From Methanoculleus frigidifontis (GTDB lineage: Archaea > Halobacteriota > Methanomicrobia > Methanomicrobiales > Methanoculleaceae), in NCBI RefSeq assembly GCF_030464345.1, contig NZ_VCYH01000001.1, positions 496,001-560,000 on the forward strand: 64,000 nucleotides of DNA, written 5' to 3'. Both the position numbers and the translations under genes were made by a program. The notes beneath the pieces are model-generated. The model saw only the letters and a list, made by a program, of their open reading frames with translations. It ran no database searches and had not been told where the DNA came from. Of this stretch, positions 52,125 to 61,550 are shown piece by piece (within the stretch, counting starts at the first letter, position 1; every line of letters starts with the position of its first letter).

Positions 52125-53420
52125 TCACCCTGCACTCCGGACGATCTGCGCCAGGAGGGCGGCGAGGAGCACCAGCGGAATGGCGTAGCGGATGAGGAAC
52201 AGGAACGCCCGCTGCATCCTTCTGCTCCCGCCGATCTCGTCGAAGATCCACGCCGGGTTCATGAACCAGCCTGCAACGGTGCTCACGAGCAGGCCGGCCA
52301 CGATCAGCCCGAGCGTCCCGAAGATGTAGTCGCCGAGGTCGAGGAGCGGCGTGCCGAAGAGTTCCAGGCGAAGTGCGGTGTAACTGAGCGCCGACGGGAG
52401 GCCGAGGAGTATGACGGCGCAAAAGACGAGGAGCGTCGCCCGTCTGCGGGAATACCCGTAGGAATCGATGATCGTCGCCACCGGCACCTCGAGCATGGAG
52501 ACCGCCGAGGTGAGCGCGGCAACGAAGAGCATGGCAAAGAAGAGCACGCCGAGAACGGCTCCGAACGGAATGCCGGCGAAGGCCGAGGGCAGGGTGACGA
52601 ACGCGAGGTTCACGCCAGCCGCCGGGTCAAGGCCGAACGAGAAGACGAGCGGGAAGATGATCAGGCCGGCGAGGAGGGCGATCAGGATGTCGGCGACGGT
52701 GATCACCGAGGCGCTCCTGAAGATGTCTGTCCGCCCGAGGTAGCTGCCGTAGGTGAGCAGGATGCCCATTCCGACCGAGAGGGAGAAGAACGCCTGCCCG
52801 AATGCTGCCGCCCAGACGAGCGGATCCGCGAGCCGGGATGTGTCGGGTGCCAGGTAGAACGCGATCCCGGCGAGCGCCCCGGGCGTTGTGAGGGCGTAGG
52901 CGACGAGGAGCAGGAGGATCGCCACGAGTACGGGGATGAGGTAGCGTGAGAGCCGCTCGATCCCCTCCCTGACTCCTGACCTGACGGTTGCAAAGACGGT
53001 GAGGCCGGTGATGAGGAAGAAGACCAGCGGATAGTAGGAGTTCGTGAATGCCGTGAAGTCGACCGGCCGGTTCAGGGCGAAGAAGAGGGTGTAGGCAAAG
53101 ACCCAGCTCGCGATCACGAGGTAGTAACTCAGGATCAGGCTTATGGTGGCGACGATGAGGATGCCGACCGGGAAGAACCGTTCACCGATGGCCCGGAAGG
53201 CCGGCCCGACCGAGGTCTGCAGGTGCCGCCCGATGGCAAGTTCGAGCATCATGAGCGGCAGGGCGAAGAGGAAGACGGATATCAGGTAGGGGATCAGGAA
53301 CGCCCCGCCGCCGTTCTGCCCCACGATATACGGGAACCGCCAGATGTTCCCGATCCCGACGGCAGAACCGATGCTGGCGAGGATGAATCCCGTCCATGAC
53401 GACCATTGTTCGCGAACCAT
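52125..53420 (-). CDS. Neurotransmitter:sodium-symporter (SNF) family transporter
   Basis: The 431-residue protein has about 11-12 membrane helices and the SNF start WTGFILASIGSAVGIGNIWRFPYIVGQNGGGAFLIPY (in parts), where the unwound helix 1 (GSAVGIGNIWRFP) binds sodium and substrate. Further blocks are LELAIGR and FFSLSVGMGILLTYGSYL in helix 6. It probably imports amino acids or related amines with sodium. It converges with the P-type ATPase at a 9-base gap. Confidence 0.94.
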   Translation of the reverse strand: MVREQWSSWTGFILASIGSAVGIGNIWRFPYIVGQNGGGAFLIPYLISVFLFALPLMMLELAIGRHLQTSVGPAFRAIGERFFPVGILIVATISLILSYYLVIASWVFAYTLFFALNRPVDFTAFTNSYYPLVFFLITGLTVFATVRSGVREGIERLSRYLIPVLVAILLLLVAYALTTPGALAGIAFYLAPDTSRLADPLVWAAAFGQAFFSLSVGMGILLTYGSYLGRTDIFRSASVITVADILIALLAGLIIFPLVFSFGLDPAAGVNLAFVTLPSAFAGIPFGAVLGVLFFAMLFVAALTSAVSMLEVPVATIIDSYGYSRRRATLLVFCAVILLGLPSALSYTALRLELFGTPLLDLGDYIFGTLGLIVAGLLVSTVAGWFMNPAWIFDEIGGSRRMQRAFLFLIRYAIPLVLLAALLAQIVRSAG

Positions 53421-53509
53421 TGGTACCGACGCCCGTTACCGGTCTGAAATGCCCTCCATAACCTTAAGCATTCCTGTTTCCCGCCGTCCCGGGCATGAGG
53501 GAAGAGAGA

Positions 53510-53813
53510 GGCAGACGCCCCGCTCTCCCCGAAGGCGGTCGGCGCCGTACCGCCACTCGCAGAGGCGGCAGGACTCGAGATCCGTCATACTCTTTCGTGG
53601 CGCTGCACGTTCCCAAGAACCTTTGGGACGGGGGAGGTCTCCCCCGCCGCCACGGCCAGGAGAAGAGGTTTAGATCTTCTCGATCTCGAGGTTGTCGAAG
53701 GCAACCGTCGTATCGGTGCTGGAGACCGAATCTGCCGAGAGCGCTACATATCCGCTGCTGAACATGCTGTCGTAGACCGTGTCCAGGTAGCGGTCGTTGA
53801 CGTACAGGCTCTG
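53510..53813. repeat. Second copy of the 304-base segment of 42482-42785
   Basis: The copy continues seamlessly into the rest of the secreted LamG-like gene at 53814, while the 42.5 kb copy continues into the full radical SAM gene on the other side. Each locus therefore keeps one of the two genes whole. Position for position there are no insertions or deletions between copies. Confidence 0.93.
53511..53588 (-). pseudogene. 5' fragment of the radical SAM gene
   Basis: Starting at an ATG (53586-53588, minus strand) the fragment encodes MTDLESCRLCEWRYGADRLR and ends the homology at GVC. It then runs into unrelated codons and a stop near 53465. It matches the first 26 codons of the gene at 41562-42560, with Tyr in place of one Cys. 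It is a non-functional relic of the duplication. Confidence 0.85.
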
Positions 53814-54295
53814 TGAATCGCCGTCGCACTCAATGTGGATATGGTTCGTAACGTCCTCTCCCTTCTTTATGTACCGCGAATACGCAGGGTCAACAAGCTC
53901 CTCGCTCTCGTCGTCTTCCCATTTAGAACGGTGTAGGTGCCGTCGGTGTCGAAGCAGAAATCATAGCCGTTGCACCCGTCGTCGAGGTCTTTCATCCGGG
54001 TAGAGATGCGGTATCCGTCTCCTTCAAGCACTTTTGCATCGATGTCAAGAATAAAATCACTGAACCGGCGGTTGAGCACATAGGTAAGGGCATACTCGTC
54101 CGGCTCGTCCGTGATGAGGAGTTTTCCGTCAGAATAGTCGATATCCCCCAGCGTGGCGTCGGTGGGCTCGTCCCAGGGCACCTTCCAGTTGTCGAAGTCA
54201 TCGCTAAAGTCCGGCGTCTGCGCCTGCACACCCGTCGTCCCGATACCGAAGATGGCGACGAGCATGACCAGCATGGGCAGCAGTTTCTTCACCAT
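53670..54295 (-). pseudogene. Secreted LamG/DUF1080-like protein with a frameshift
   Basis: The start at 54295 encodes a signal peptide (KKLLPMLVMLVAIFGIGTTGVQA) and a beta-sandwich domain (DFSDDFDNWKVPW, FILDIDAKVLEGDGYRISTRM). At about 53935 the frame is lost: in one frame it ends at 53867, while the next frame continues as KWEDDESEELVDPAYSRYIKK and ends DNLEIEKI. Adding one base repairs it. The joined protein of about 208 residues would be an exported sugar-binding or structural beta-sandwich protein. The frameshift may be a real mutation or a sequencing error. Its last 144 bases are duplicated at 42642-42785. Confidence 0.7.
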
Positions 54296-54486
54296 ACCAC
54301 CTCCGGCGGCTGCCTTTACCGGATCTATTAATAATTTTCCTGCCACTCATACAACCGGCACGCGTGCATGCAGGAGACGCATCCCGACGCCGGGCACGTA
54401 CCGGAAGGCAGGGAACTTCGCTTGTCGCACACGCTGTCCGACCGCCGGAGCTGCCGTGAGCGGGTGCTGCTCCGGGAAAAAAGGTG

Positions 54487-54738
54487 TTATATTCTCTTCA
54501 TGAGCTTTTCCGCCTCGGACTTTACATCCTCCTGGCTTTTGTAGTCTCTGTCCTCGAACTGGTTCAGGACGTCGATGACCATCTGCGGAGAGTCGGTAAA
54601 CTTTGCCCGCTCGATCAGATCCTGCTTCGATGCCGGATAGTCGACGCCGGAGATCTGGACCGCGATGATCTGCGGGTCGAGTTCCTGCATAGCGCTGCTT
54701 GCTCCCGATTCCTTCATTCCTGCCATATTTCTCACCAT
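54487..54738 (-). CDS. DUF2795 family protein
   Basis: The 83-residue protein has the DUF2795 signature ISGVDYPASKQDLIERAKFTDSPQMVIDVLNQFEDRDYKSQEDV (in parts). Family members are small helical proteins of unknown function, sometimes linked to stress. The ATG at 54738 is the family-consistent start. Its TATA box is probably the TTATATAC on the minus strand at 54782-54790. The 140 bases downstream (54347-54486) hold no gene. Confidence 0.8.
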   Translation of the reverse strand: MVRNMAGMKESGASSAMQELDPQIIAVQISGVDYPASKQDLIERAKFTDSPQMVIDVLNQFEDRDYKSQEDVKSEAEKLMKRI

Positions 54739-54780
54739 CACATCTGTGCACCGATGGAGTGCGGCACTACCCACCCGTGG

Positions 54781-54791
54781 ATAGTATATAA
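54781..54791 (-). promoter_or_regulatory. TATA box of the DUF2795 gene; rest of the 54739-55140 gap
   Basis: On the minus strand AGTTATATACT lies about 45 bases before the ATG at 54738. The remaining 350 bases up to the AddB-like start at 55141 hold no supported gene and presumably carry that operon's promoter, although no strong TATA box is visible there. Confidence 0.4.
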
Positions 54792-55140
54792 CTATGCCTG
54801 CAGCCCGGCAGATGCGTCACGGCATATCCCGGAGCGCCCGAGACGGCGGGCAATATCCGGGTTTTCTCCTTCCCAGGCCGGAGCCGATTGGAGCAGGACC
54901 CATGCCCGGCGTTCCGGCGGTTTGCCGCCGTCTTGTACCGCTACCATCGCGGAAGGCATCTCCGGCAACTATTACGCAGCGTTGAGGCCGCAGCCCGGCT
55001 GCAGCCCTTCGGCGAGGCGAGAGACCGGATCGAAGGTCGGCGGTAGCCGGCAGCGCCACCCAGTTTTTTGCACCGGCCCGGACCCAAATAACAAAACTCA
55101 TCCTTCCCCGCCCCGAGATCTCTTCCCAAGAGATTCCCTG

Positions 55141-58053
55141 ATGCCCTCCACTGCTGTATACCGCCTCGACACCATCTGCCGGCAGTTCGCCGAGGCTGCC
55201 GCCCAGGACCCTTTCGGCACCGTCCTCATTCTCCCGACGGCGCACCTTGCCCGGGAGGTCGTCCACCGCCTCGACGCGGAAGGCACACCCCTCGTCGCCG
55301 ACGCCGTGACCACCCTTTCCGGCCTCGCCGCCAGGATATTTGAGAACCGTGCGACCGTCGAGACGCTGATCTCCGACACAGAGTCCCGCCTCGTCGTCGC
55401 CCACCTCCTCGCGGCGGAGCCCGGCCGGTTCCCGCTGCTCGCCGGCACCGGTGCCGTCGACGACCTTGCGACGCTCTTTTCGGTCCTGGTTACCCGGAAG
55501 GTCGACTATCCGGCCGCCCTCGGCGACCTGCAGAGCGCAAAGAGCGCCGAGATCGGCGATCTCCTCGATGCCTACCGCCGGTTCCTGGACGACCACGCCC
55601 TCGTCGACGGCAGCACTCTTTTTTCCTGGGTTGCCCGGCGGGCTACGGGATTCCGCACGGTCTTCGTCTACGGGCTCTTCGAACCGGTGGCGGTCGAGCA
55701 GGAGTTTCTGCTCGCGCTCTGTGAGTCTGCGGAGGCGTTCTGCGACATCCCGGCCTCCAGCGACACCGACCGGCCCTGCAGTGACGTCCGGATCACAGAG
55801 CGGCGCGACCGGTTGGATGAGGTTCGGGCGATCGCCCAGGAGATCCGCGACCTGATCGCCGCCGGTGTCCGGCCGGGTGAGATCGCGGTCGCCTTCCCCG
55901 ACTTCGAGCCGGCGATCCCGTATGTCGAGGAGGTCTTCGCCGACTTCGGCATCCCCTACGCCGCCTCCAGCGGCCGGGCGCTGACCGGATCCCCGCTCGT
56001 CCGCTCGCTCCTCGACATCCTTTCCGTCCCGATCTTCGGCTGCCGCCGCGAAGACGTCGCCGCCCTCGCCGCAAGCCCGTATACCGGGCTTTCCCCGGAG
56101 ATCGACCTCCTCTCCCGCGAGAGTGGGATCGTCGCCGGCGCCGGGACCTGGGATGCCCGCCTCGCCGGCCTGGCTGCCACGCTCGCCGGGGAGCAGTCGC
56201 TGCCCGGGACACCGGAGCACGCCCGCCGGCGGCTTGCGGCGAAGATCGCGGCGATCGAATCTGCCCGGAAGGACATCCGCAGCCTCTTCGCCGACCTTGC
56301 GGCTCTCGACGGGTCAAAGACGATCCCTGAGCACCTCGCCGCCTACCGATCAATCCTTGAGCGCCGGGGCTGGCCGGCGATGCCGGAAGAGGGGAACGCC
56401 GCCGTCCTGGAGCGGGAGGAGCGCGACCTCGGCGCGTTCGCGGGTCTCCTCGAGAGCCTGGAGCGGTTCTCCCGGGTACTGCCGGAGCGGCCGGTCCCGC
56501 TCGCCGAGTTCGCCTCCCTGCTCGGGCTCCTTGCCGCCGGCACCCGGCCGCCCCGCACCCGGAACCGGAACGCCGTCCAGGTAGTCGGTCTCCGGGAGCT
56601 CGCCCACCTGCAGGTTCCCTCCCTCTTCATCGCCGGCCTCGTCGAGGGCGTGATGCCGCGGCTGACCACCCGGCTGCCGCTCGCCACCGACCTTGAGACC
56701 CGGCGGCTCGGGACACGTACTGCGGCCGATATCCTCCGGGAGGAGCGTCACCACTTCACCGCGGCGCTCCTCGCCGGCACGGAGCGGCTCTACCTCAGTT
56801 TCCCGGCGGCCGACGGCACATCACCCCTGATCCCCTCCCCCTTCCTGGATGCCGTCCGGGACGAGATCGCTACTGTGCCCTGGGGCAGCACCGATTTTCC
56901 TGCCTCGCGGACGTTCGCGGCCCGGAACGCCGGCGCCCGACTCGCCCGGGGAGAGGCCGCGGCCGCAGACGCCGATGCAGCCCGCCGCCTTGCCGTCGAG
57001 ACCGCCCACCGGCAGGGTGCCTACGCCTCCTCCTACGACGCCGTCCTCACCGCCGAATCGGGCGTCGTGGCGACGCTCGCAGACCGGTTCGGCCCTGCGG
57101 CCGTCTTCTCCCCGACGGCGCTCGAGACCTATGCCGACTGCCCGTTCCGGTTCTACGTCTCCCGGGTGCTCGGGCTCGCCCCGCTCCCGGCGGTCGACCG
57201 CGACCTCACCGGCCTGGAGCGCGGCAGCCTCCTCCACCGGATCGCCTTCCGGTTCTACGCGGACTGGCGGGCGGACGGCAACGCCGCAGTCACCGCCGCG
57301 TGCTACCCGGACGCCCTGCAACGGATCCTTGCGATCGGCCGGGAGGAGGCGGACCGGTTCGCCTTCGCCAGCCCGGCGTGGGCGGCCGAGCGCCAGCACC
57401 TCCTCGGCTCGCCCGAGGCAGGAGCGGGACTGCTTGAGCGGTTCCTCTGCCACGAGGCTGCAATTGCTGCCTCCGGGTTCGTCCCGGACGCCTTCGAAGT
57501 CTCCTTCGGCCTCCCGATCGTTCCGGGAACCTGCGACCCCGGATCGACGCCGGACGCCGTCGCCGTCCCGCTCGGCGACGAGGTCGTCCGGATCCGGGGC
57601 AGGGTCGACCGGGTCGACCGCCTCCCGGACGGCCGGTTCCTGGTCACCGACTACAAGACCGGCAGCACCCATCCCGGATTACGCGAGATCGCCTCCGGCC
57701 GGGCGCTGCAGCTCCCGCTCTACCTCCGGGCGCTGGAGACCCTGACCGGCACGCCCGGTGTCGCGGGCACCTACTACACCCTCCGCCGCGGCACGGTGCA
57801 GAACAAACCGGTCTTCCGGGACGCCGACCTTGCCACGGAGTTCGCAGCCTTCCCACCCTCGCGGAGCGGCGTCGCGGACGTCCGGGAACTGGTCGACGCC
57901 TCGCTCGCCCACGTGCAGCGATATCTCGGCGGGATCCGCAGCGGCTGGTTTGCACCCCGCTCTGACCCGGGCCCCTGTCCCCGCTACTGCGACTTTCAAA
58001 CGGTCTGCCGGTTCGACGCGATGCGGCTGCTCGAGGAGGAGGAAGAACCATGA
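55141..58053 (+). CDS. AddB-like helicase-nuclease subunit (PD-(D/E)XK)
   Basis: The 970-residue protein has the layout of AddB/RexB. A degenerate UvrD-like N-terminal half comes first, with no Walker A. A RecB-type nuclease at the C-terminus has VTDYKTGSTHPGLREI and QLPLYLRAL. Cys residues that could hold an Fe-S cluster flank the nuclease: one in DCPFRFYVSRVLGL and three in CPRYCDFQTVC at the end (spacing C-x3-C-x5-C). With the next gene it would resect DNA ends for recombination repair. It overlaps that gene by 4 bases. The ATG at 55141 was chosen because upstream sequence is not protein-like. Confidence 0.82.
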   Translation: MPSTAVYRLDTICRQFAEAAAQDPFGTVLILPTAHLAREVVHRLDAEGTPLVADAVTTLSGLAARIFENRATVETLISDTESRLVVAHLLAAEPGRFPLLAGTGAVDDLATLFSVLVTRKVDYPAALGDLQSAKSAEIGDLLDAYRRFLDDHALVDGSTLFSWVARRATGFRTVFVYGLFEPVAVEQEFLLALCESAEAFCDIPASSDTDRPCSDVRITERRDRLDEVRAIAQEIRDLIAAGVRPGEIAVAFPDFEPAIPYVEEVFADFGIPYAASSGRALTGSPLVRSLLDILSVPIFGCRREDVAALAASPYTGLSPEIDLLSRESGIVAGAGTWDARLAGLAATLAGEQSLPGTPEHARRRLAAKIAAIESARKDIRSLFADLAALDGSKTIPEHLAAYRSILERRGWPAMPEEGNAAVLEREERDLGAFAGLLESLERFSRVLPERPVPLAEFASLLGLLAAGTRPPRTRNRNAVQVVGLRELAHLQVPSLFIAGLVEGVMPRLTTRLPLATDLETRRLGTRTAADILREERHHFTAALLAGTERLYLSFPAADGTSPLIPSPFLDAVRDEIATVPWGSTDFPASRTFAARNAGARLARGEAAAADADAARRLAVETAHRQGAYASSYDAVLTAESGVVATLADRFGPAAVFSPTALETYADCPFRFYVSRVLGLAPLPAVDRDLTGLERGSLLHRIAFRFYADWRADGNAAVTAACYPDALQRILAIGREEADRFAFASPAWAAERQHLLGSPEAGAGLLERFLCHEAAIAASGFVPDAFEVSFGLPIVPGTCDPGSTPDAVAVPLGDEVVRIRGRVDRVDRLPDGRFLVTDYKTGSTHPGLREIASGRALQLPLYLRALETLTGTPGVAGTYYTLRRGTVQNKPVFRDADLATEFAAFPPSRSGVADVRELVDASLAHVQRYLGGIRSGWFAPRSDPGPCPRYCDFQTVCRFDAMRLLEEEEEP

Positions 58054-61000
58054 ACCTGACCGAGCGGCAGCGCAAGGCCGCCCACGACCACACCCGGAGC
58101 ACCTGCGTCACCGCCGGCGCCGGCACCGGCAAGACCCATGTCCTGGTGCAGAAGTACATCGACCTCCTCGCAAGCCAGGGCGACCTCGGCGTCGGCAACA
58201 TCCTCGCCCTGACCTTCACCGAGAAGGCCGCCGCCGAGATGAAACTCCGCATCCGGCACGCCCTCGCCGCGAAGGAGGGCGACCGCTGGGAGACGCTCCG
58301 CGATGAGTTTCTCTGGGCGCAGATCTCGACTTTCCACGCCTTCTGCGCCCGGGTCCTCCGGGAGTTCCCGCTCGAGGCCGGCGTCGCCCCCGGGTTCGCG
58401 GTCCTCGACGAGCGGGAGGCGGCGCGGATCCGGGACGAGGCGTTCGCATCGCTCGTCTCCGGCGACCCGCCCGAACCCTGCCGCAGCGCCCTGGTTGCCG
58501 TCCTCCGGGCGGTCGGGGTATACGGCCTGCGGACCGCCCTCGAGCGGCTGTACTCCCGCCGCGCTGCCGCGGAGGAGTTCTTCGCCGCCCTCGCCCGGGA
58601 CGAGGAGACCGTGCTCGCCGCGTGGCAGGCAGCAATCGAGCGCTGCCGGACCGAGGAGCAGGACGCCTTCGCCGCCGCCGCAGCCCCGGCGCTCGATACT
58701 CTGCGGAACCTTGCCGCCCGCTACGGCGGCGACGCCGACCCGGGCCAGGAATACCTCCGGGCAGCCGCACCGCACCTCGCCACGGGATCGGCCGCGGCGC
58801 TCGCGGAGATCCACGCGGACCCGAAGTTCCGGGCGAACATGGGGAGAAAGCAGAACTGGGAAGGCGACGATCTTGCCAGGCTGCGGACGGCCTACAAGAA
58901 TCTCAATACCTGCCTCAAAAATCACGCCGGGTTCCTCACGCTCAGCCTCGACCCGGCCGACCCCTTCACCCGTGCGACACTCGCGCACCTCCGCGAGCTT
59001 GGTGTGGCCTTTCGGGCGTTCACGGATGCCGTCGATGCCGAGAAACAGCGCCGGAGCGCACTTGATTTCACCGACCTGATCGGCCGCACCCACCGCCTCT
59101 TCGCGGATCGCGACGACCTTGTGCAGGCGCACTTCCGCAGTCGCTTCCGGTACGTCCTGGTCGACGAGTTCCAGGACACCGACCCGGTGCAGAACGCCAT
59201 CATCACTGCGATCATCAGCGACTGTGCGCACCTCTTCGTCGTCGGCGACCCGAAGCAGTCGATCTACCTCTTCCGCGACGCCGACGTTACCCAGTTCAAA
59301 CGCACCCGCGACCTGATCGAGCAGCGCCTCGGCGGGGCGGCCGTCCCGCTCGACGTCAACTTCAGGAGCACCCCGGCGGTCGTCGGGTTCGTCAACGCCG
59401 TCTTCGCCGCCCTGATGGCGACGGCGGACAGGCTCTGGGAGTTTGCGTACGAACCCCTGAAACCCGCCCGGACGAACGACGCCGGTTCGGTCGAGCTCCT
59501 CCTCACCCCGAAGGCCGGGTCGGCCGCAGCCACCCGCCGCGCCGAGGCGGAGATGGTCGCCCGGAAGGTTCAGAACCTGGTCGAGCACGAGAGCCGATCC
59601 GTCCACTGGGACCGGGACGGCCGGCACCTCGACGAACCCCGGCCCGCCGGGTACCGCGACATCGCCGTCCTCCTCGAGCGGCGGACGAACCTTGCCGCCT
59701 ACGCGTGGGCGCTTGCCCGCTACGGTATCCCCTACCACGTCCACGCCGGCCTCGGGTTCTACGGGCGGCAGGAGGTCTACGACCTCTACAACCTCCTCCG
59801 GTTCCTGGCCTGCGACCGGGACGACGTGGCGCTCTACGGCGTGCTCCGCTCGCCCTACGTCGGCTTCTCCGACGCCGTGCTCTTTTCGGTCGCGGAGGCG
59901 GGAGAACCTTCCGCCTCCCTCTGGGAACGGCTGCAACAGTTCGCCGCCGCCGACCCGGACGCCGCCGCGGCGGTCTCCCGTCTTGCCGCCTGGCTCCTGC
60001 ATGCCCGGCGCATCCCGCCCGCAGACCTCCTCTGCCGGATCGTCGCCGAGTCCGACATCTCCCTGGTCTTCGGCGGCATGCCGGGCGGGGAGCAGGCGGC
60101 CGCGAACGTTGAGAAGGTGATCGCTCTCGTCCGGCAGATGGAGGCGGCCGGCCGCGGCACCCTGAACAAGATCGTCGCCGAGCTCGGGCGGTGCATCGAC
60201 GACGGCGAGCGGGAGGGCGACGCGCCCCTCGACCTTGCGGGCGCCGATGCGGTGCTGGTCATGACGGTGCACGCCGCCAAGGGGCTCGAGTTTCCGATCG
60301 TCGTCGTCCCTGACCTCGCCGAGCCGCCCCGCGCCGGCGGCGGCCCAATCATGCTGGAGGACGGGCTGCTGCTCGGGGTCACCGTCCCGAACCCGGGACG
60401 CGACTACGAGCCCGAGGAGACGCCGGTCCTGCAGGTTCTCAAGCGGGAGTACCGCAGAAAAGAGGAGGCCGAGCAGCGCCGGCTCTTCTACGTCGCCGCG
60501 ACGCGGGCGAAGGATCACCTCGTCCTCTCCGGCACGCTCCCGGAAACGGTGCCGGCGGTCCTTGACGGCGAGCGTACCCGGATGGCCTGGCTCGCCCACT
60601 GCCTCGGCCTCTCCGGCGAGGCCTACGCCCGGGGATCTGCCCATCTGGCGGTTCCGGGCGAGGACGAGCCCCTCATAATCCCGCTCGTCACCGATCCCGC
60701 GGCGATACACGCCGAGCCGCGCCGGGCGAAGCCCGCCGCCCCCGCCATGCCTGACGGCGGCGCTCCGGCCGATTCCCCGGTGATCGTCGCGGACGAGGAG
60801 CACGTCTTCTCGGCGAGCGAGATCCGCCGGTACCTCCGCGGGGCGCCCGGGCACACCGCCGGACGGCTCCGGCCGGACGATGCGATGACCCGCGGGCTGA
60901 TCGTCCACGAAGTCCTCCGCGGCAGAGACCCGGCCGCGGTGCTGCGCTGTTACGGCGTCGCAGGCCGGCCCGAGGAGCTCCGGACTCTCGCCGATCGCTT

Positions 61001-61358
61001 CTTCGCGGCAGAGGTGATGCAAGGGGCGACGAGCGACCACTGCGAGGTGCCGTTCCGGGTGCGGATCGGCGGCAACGCGTTCGCGGGCGCCATCGACCGG
61101 CTCGTCCGGCGGCCGGACGGCTCCTGGATGCTGATCGACTACAAGACCGGCGGCGCCAACGATTACGCCGTCCAGATGGCGATCTATCGCCGTGCCGCCG
61201 AAGCGATCCTGGCGGGGCCGGTCACCCCCTACCTCTACTTCGTCGACGCCGACCGCTGGGTCGAGGCCGCGGCGGACGATGAACCGGTCATCGCCGCGGT
61301 CATCGCCGCGGTCATCGCCGCGGCCCGCAAAATCGCAGAAGAGCGGCGGCGGGTGTGA
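58050..61358 (+). CDS. AddA/RecB-like UvrD-family helicase-nuclease
   Basis: The 1102-residue superfamily 1 helicase has Walker A AGAGTGKTH, motif Ia LTFTEKAAAEMK, motif II VDEFQDTDP, motif III VVGDPKQSIYLFR, motif V VMTVHAAKGLEFP and motif VI FYVAATRAKDHL. A C-terminal PD-(D/E)XK nuclease follows (GAIDRLVRRPDGSWMLIDYKTGG and QMAIYRRAA). This is AddA architecture, with AddB directly upstream. AddAB degrades double-strand ends and loads recombinase in bacteria; in archaea the usual end-resection system is HerA-NurA with Mre11-Rad50. The C-terminus contains a 12-base triplicate (61287-61322) encoding repeated VIAA. Confidence 0.88.
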   Translation: MNLTERQRKAAHDHTRSTCVTAGAGTGKTHVLVQKYIDLLASQGDLGVGNILALTFTEKAAAEMKLRIRHALAAKEGDRWETLRDEFLWAQISTFHAFCARVLREFPLEAGVAPGFAVLDEREAARIRDEAFASLVSGDPPEPCRSALVAVLRAVGVYGLRTALERLYSRRAAAEEFFAALARDEETVLAAWQAAIERCRTEEQDAFAAAAAPALDTLRNLAARYGGDADPGQEYLRAAAPHLATGSAAALAEIHADPKFRANMGRKQNWEGDDLARLRTAYKNLNTCLKNHAGFLTLSLDPADPFTRATLAHLRELGVAFRAFTDAVDAEKQRRSALDFTDLIGRTHRLFADRDDLVQAHFRSRFRYVLVDEFQDTDPVQNAIITAIISDCAHLFVVGDPKQSIYLFRDADVTQFKRTRDLIEQRLGGAAVPLDVNFRSTPAVVGFVNAVFAALMATADRLWEFAYEPLKPARTNDAGSVELLLTPKAGSAAATRRAEAEMVARKVQNLVEHESRSVHWDRDGRHLDEPRPAGYRDIAVLLERRTNLAAYAWALARYGIPYHVHAGLGFYGRQEVYDLYNLLRFLACDRDDVALYGVLRSPYVGFSDAVLFSVAEAGEPSASLWERLQQFAAADPDAAAAVSRLAAWLLHARRIPPADLLCRIVAESDISLVFGGMPGGEQAAANVEKVIALVRQMEAAGRGTLNKIVAELGRCIDDGEREGDAPLDLAGADAVLVMTVHAAKGLEFPIVVVPDLAEPPRAGGGPIMLEDGLLLGVTVPNPGRDYEPEETPVLQVLKREYRRKEEAEQRRLFYVAATRAKDHLVLSGTLPETVPAVLDGERTRMAWLAHCLGLSGEAYARGSAHLAVPGEDEPLIIPLVTDPAAIHAEPRRAKPAAPAMPDGGAPADSPVIVADEEHVFSASEIRRYLRGAPGHTAGRLRPDDAMTRGLIVHEVLRGRDPAAVLRCYGVAGRPEELRTLADRFFAAEVMQGATSDHCEVPFRVRIGGNAFAGAIDRLVRRPDGSWMLIDYKTGGANDYAVQMAIYRRAAEAILAGPVTPYLYFVDADRWVEAAADDEPVIAAVIAAVIAAARKIAEERRRV
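61287..61322 (+). repeat. Three tandem copies of a 12-base unit in the AddA-like gene
   Basis: GTCATCGCCGCG occurs three times in succession, encoding VIAAVIAAVIAA near the C-terminus. Being in frame, copy-number change would lengthen or shorten the tail without breaking it. Confidence 0.95.
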
Positions 61359-61550
61359 GTGATGCGATCCTGCACTGCATGGACATGACAGCAATCTTCC
61401 GGCCGGCGGCCCTCTCACCCGTTCATCCCGTTTCGTGAGTACCCCGGTCGAAATAAGGCATCCTGCCGAGCCATCGGTCAAAAGAAGCCCTCAGGAAGGG
61501 TTTATTCCGGAGCCGTTTGCATACCGTTAACAAGACTGAGGAGGCAGAGG

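Noticed and set aside
57996-61481. 1161-codon minus-strand frame opposite the AddA-like gene
   Set aside because: It lies fully under a gene with all helicase motifs, and its own sequence is Arg/Gly/Val-rich without domains.
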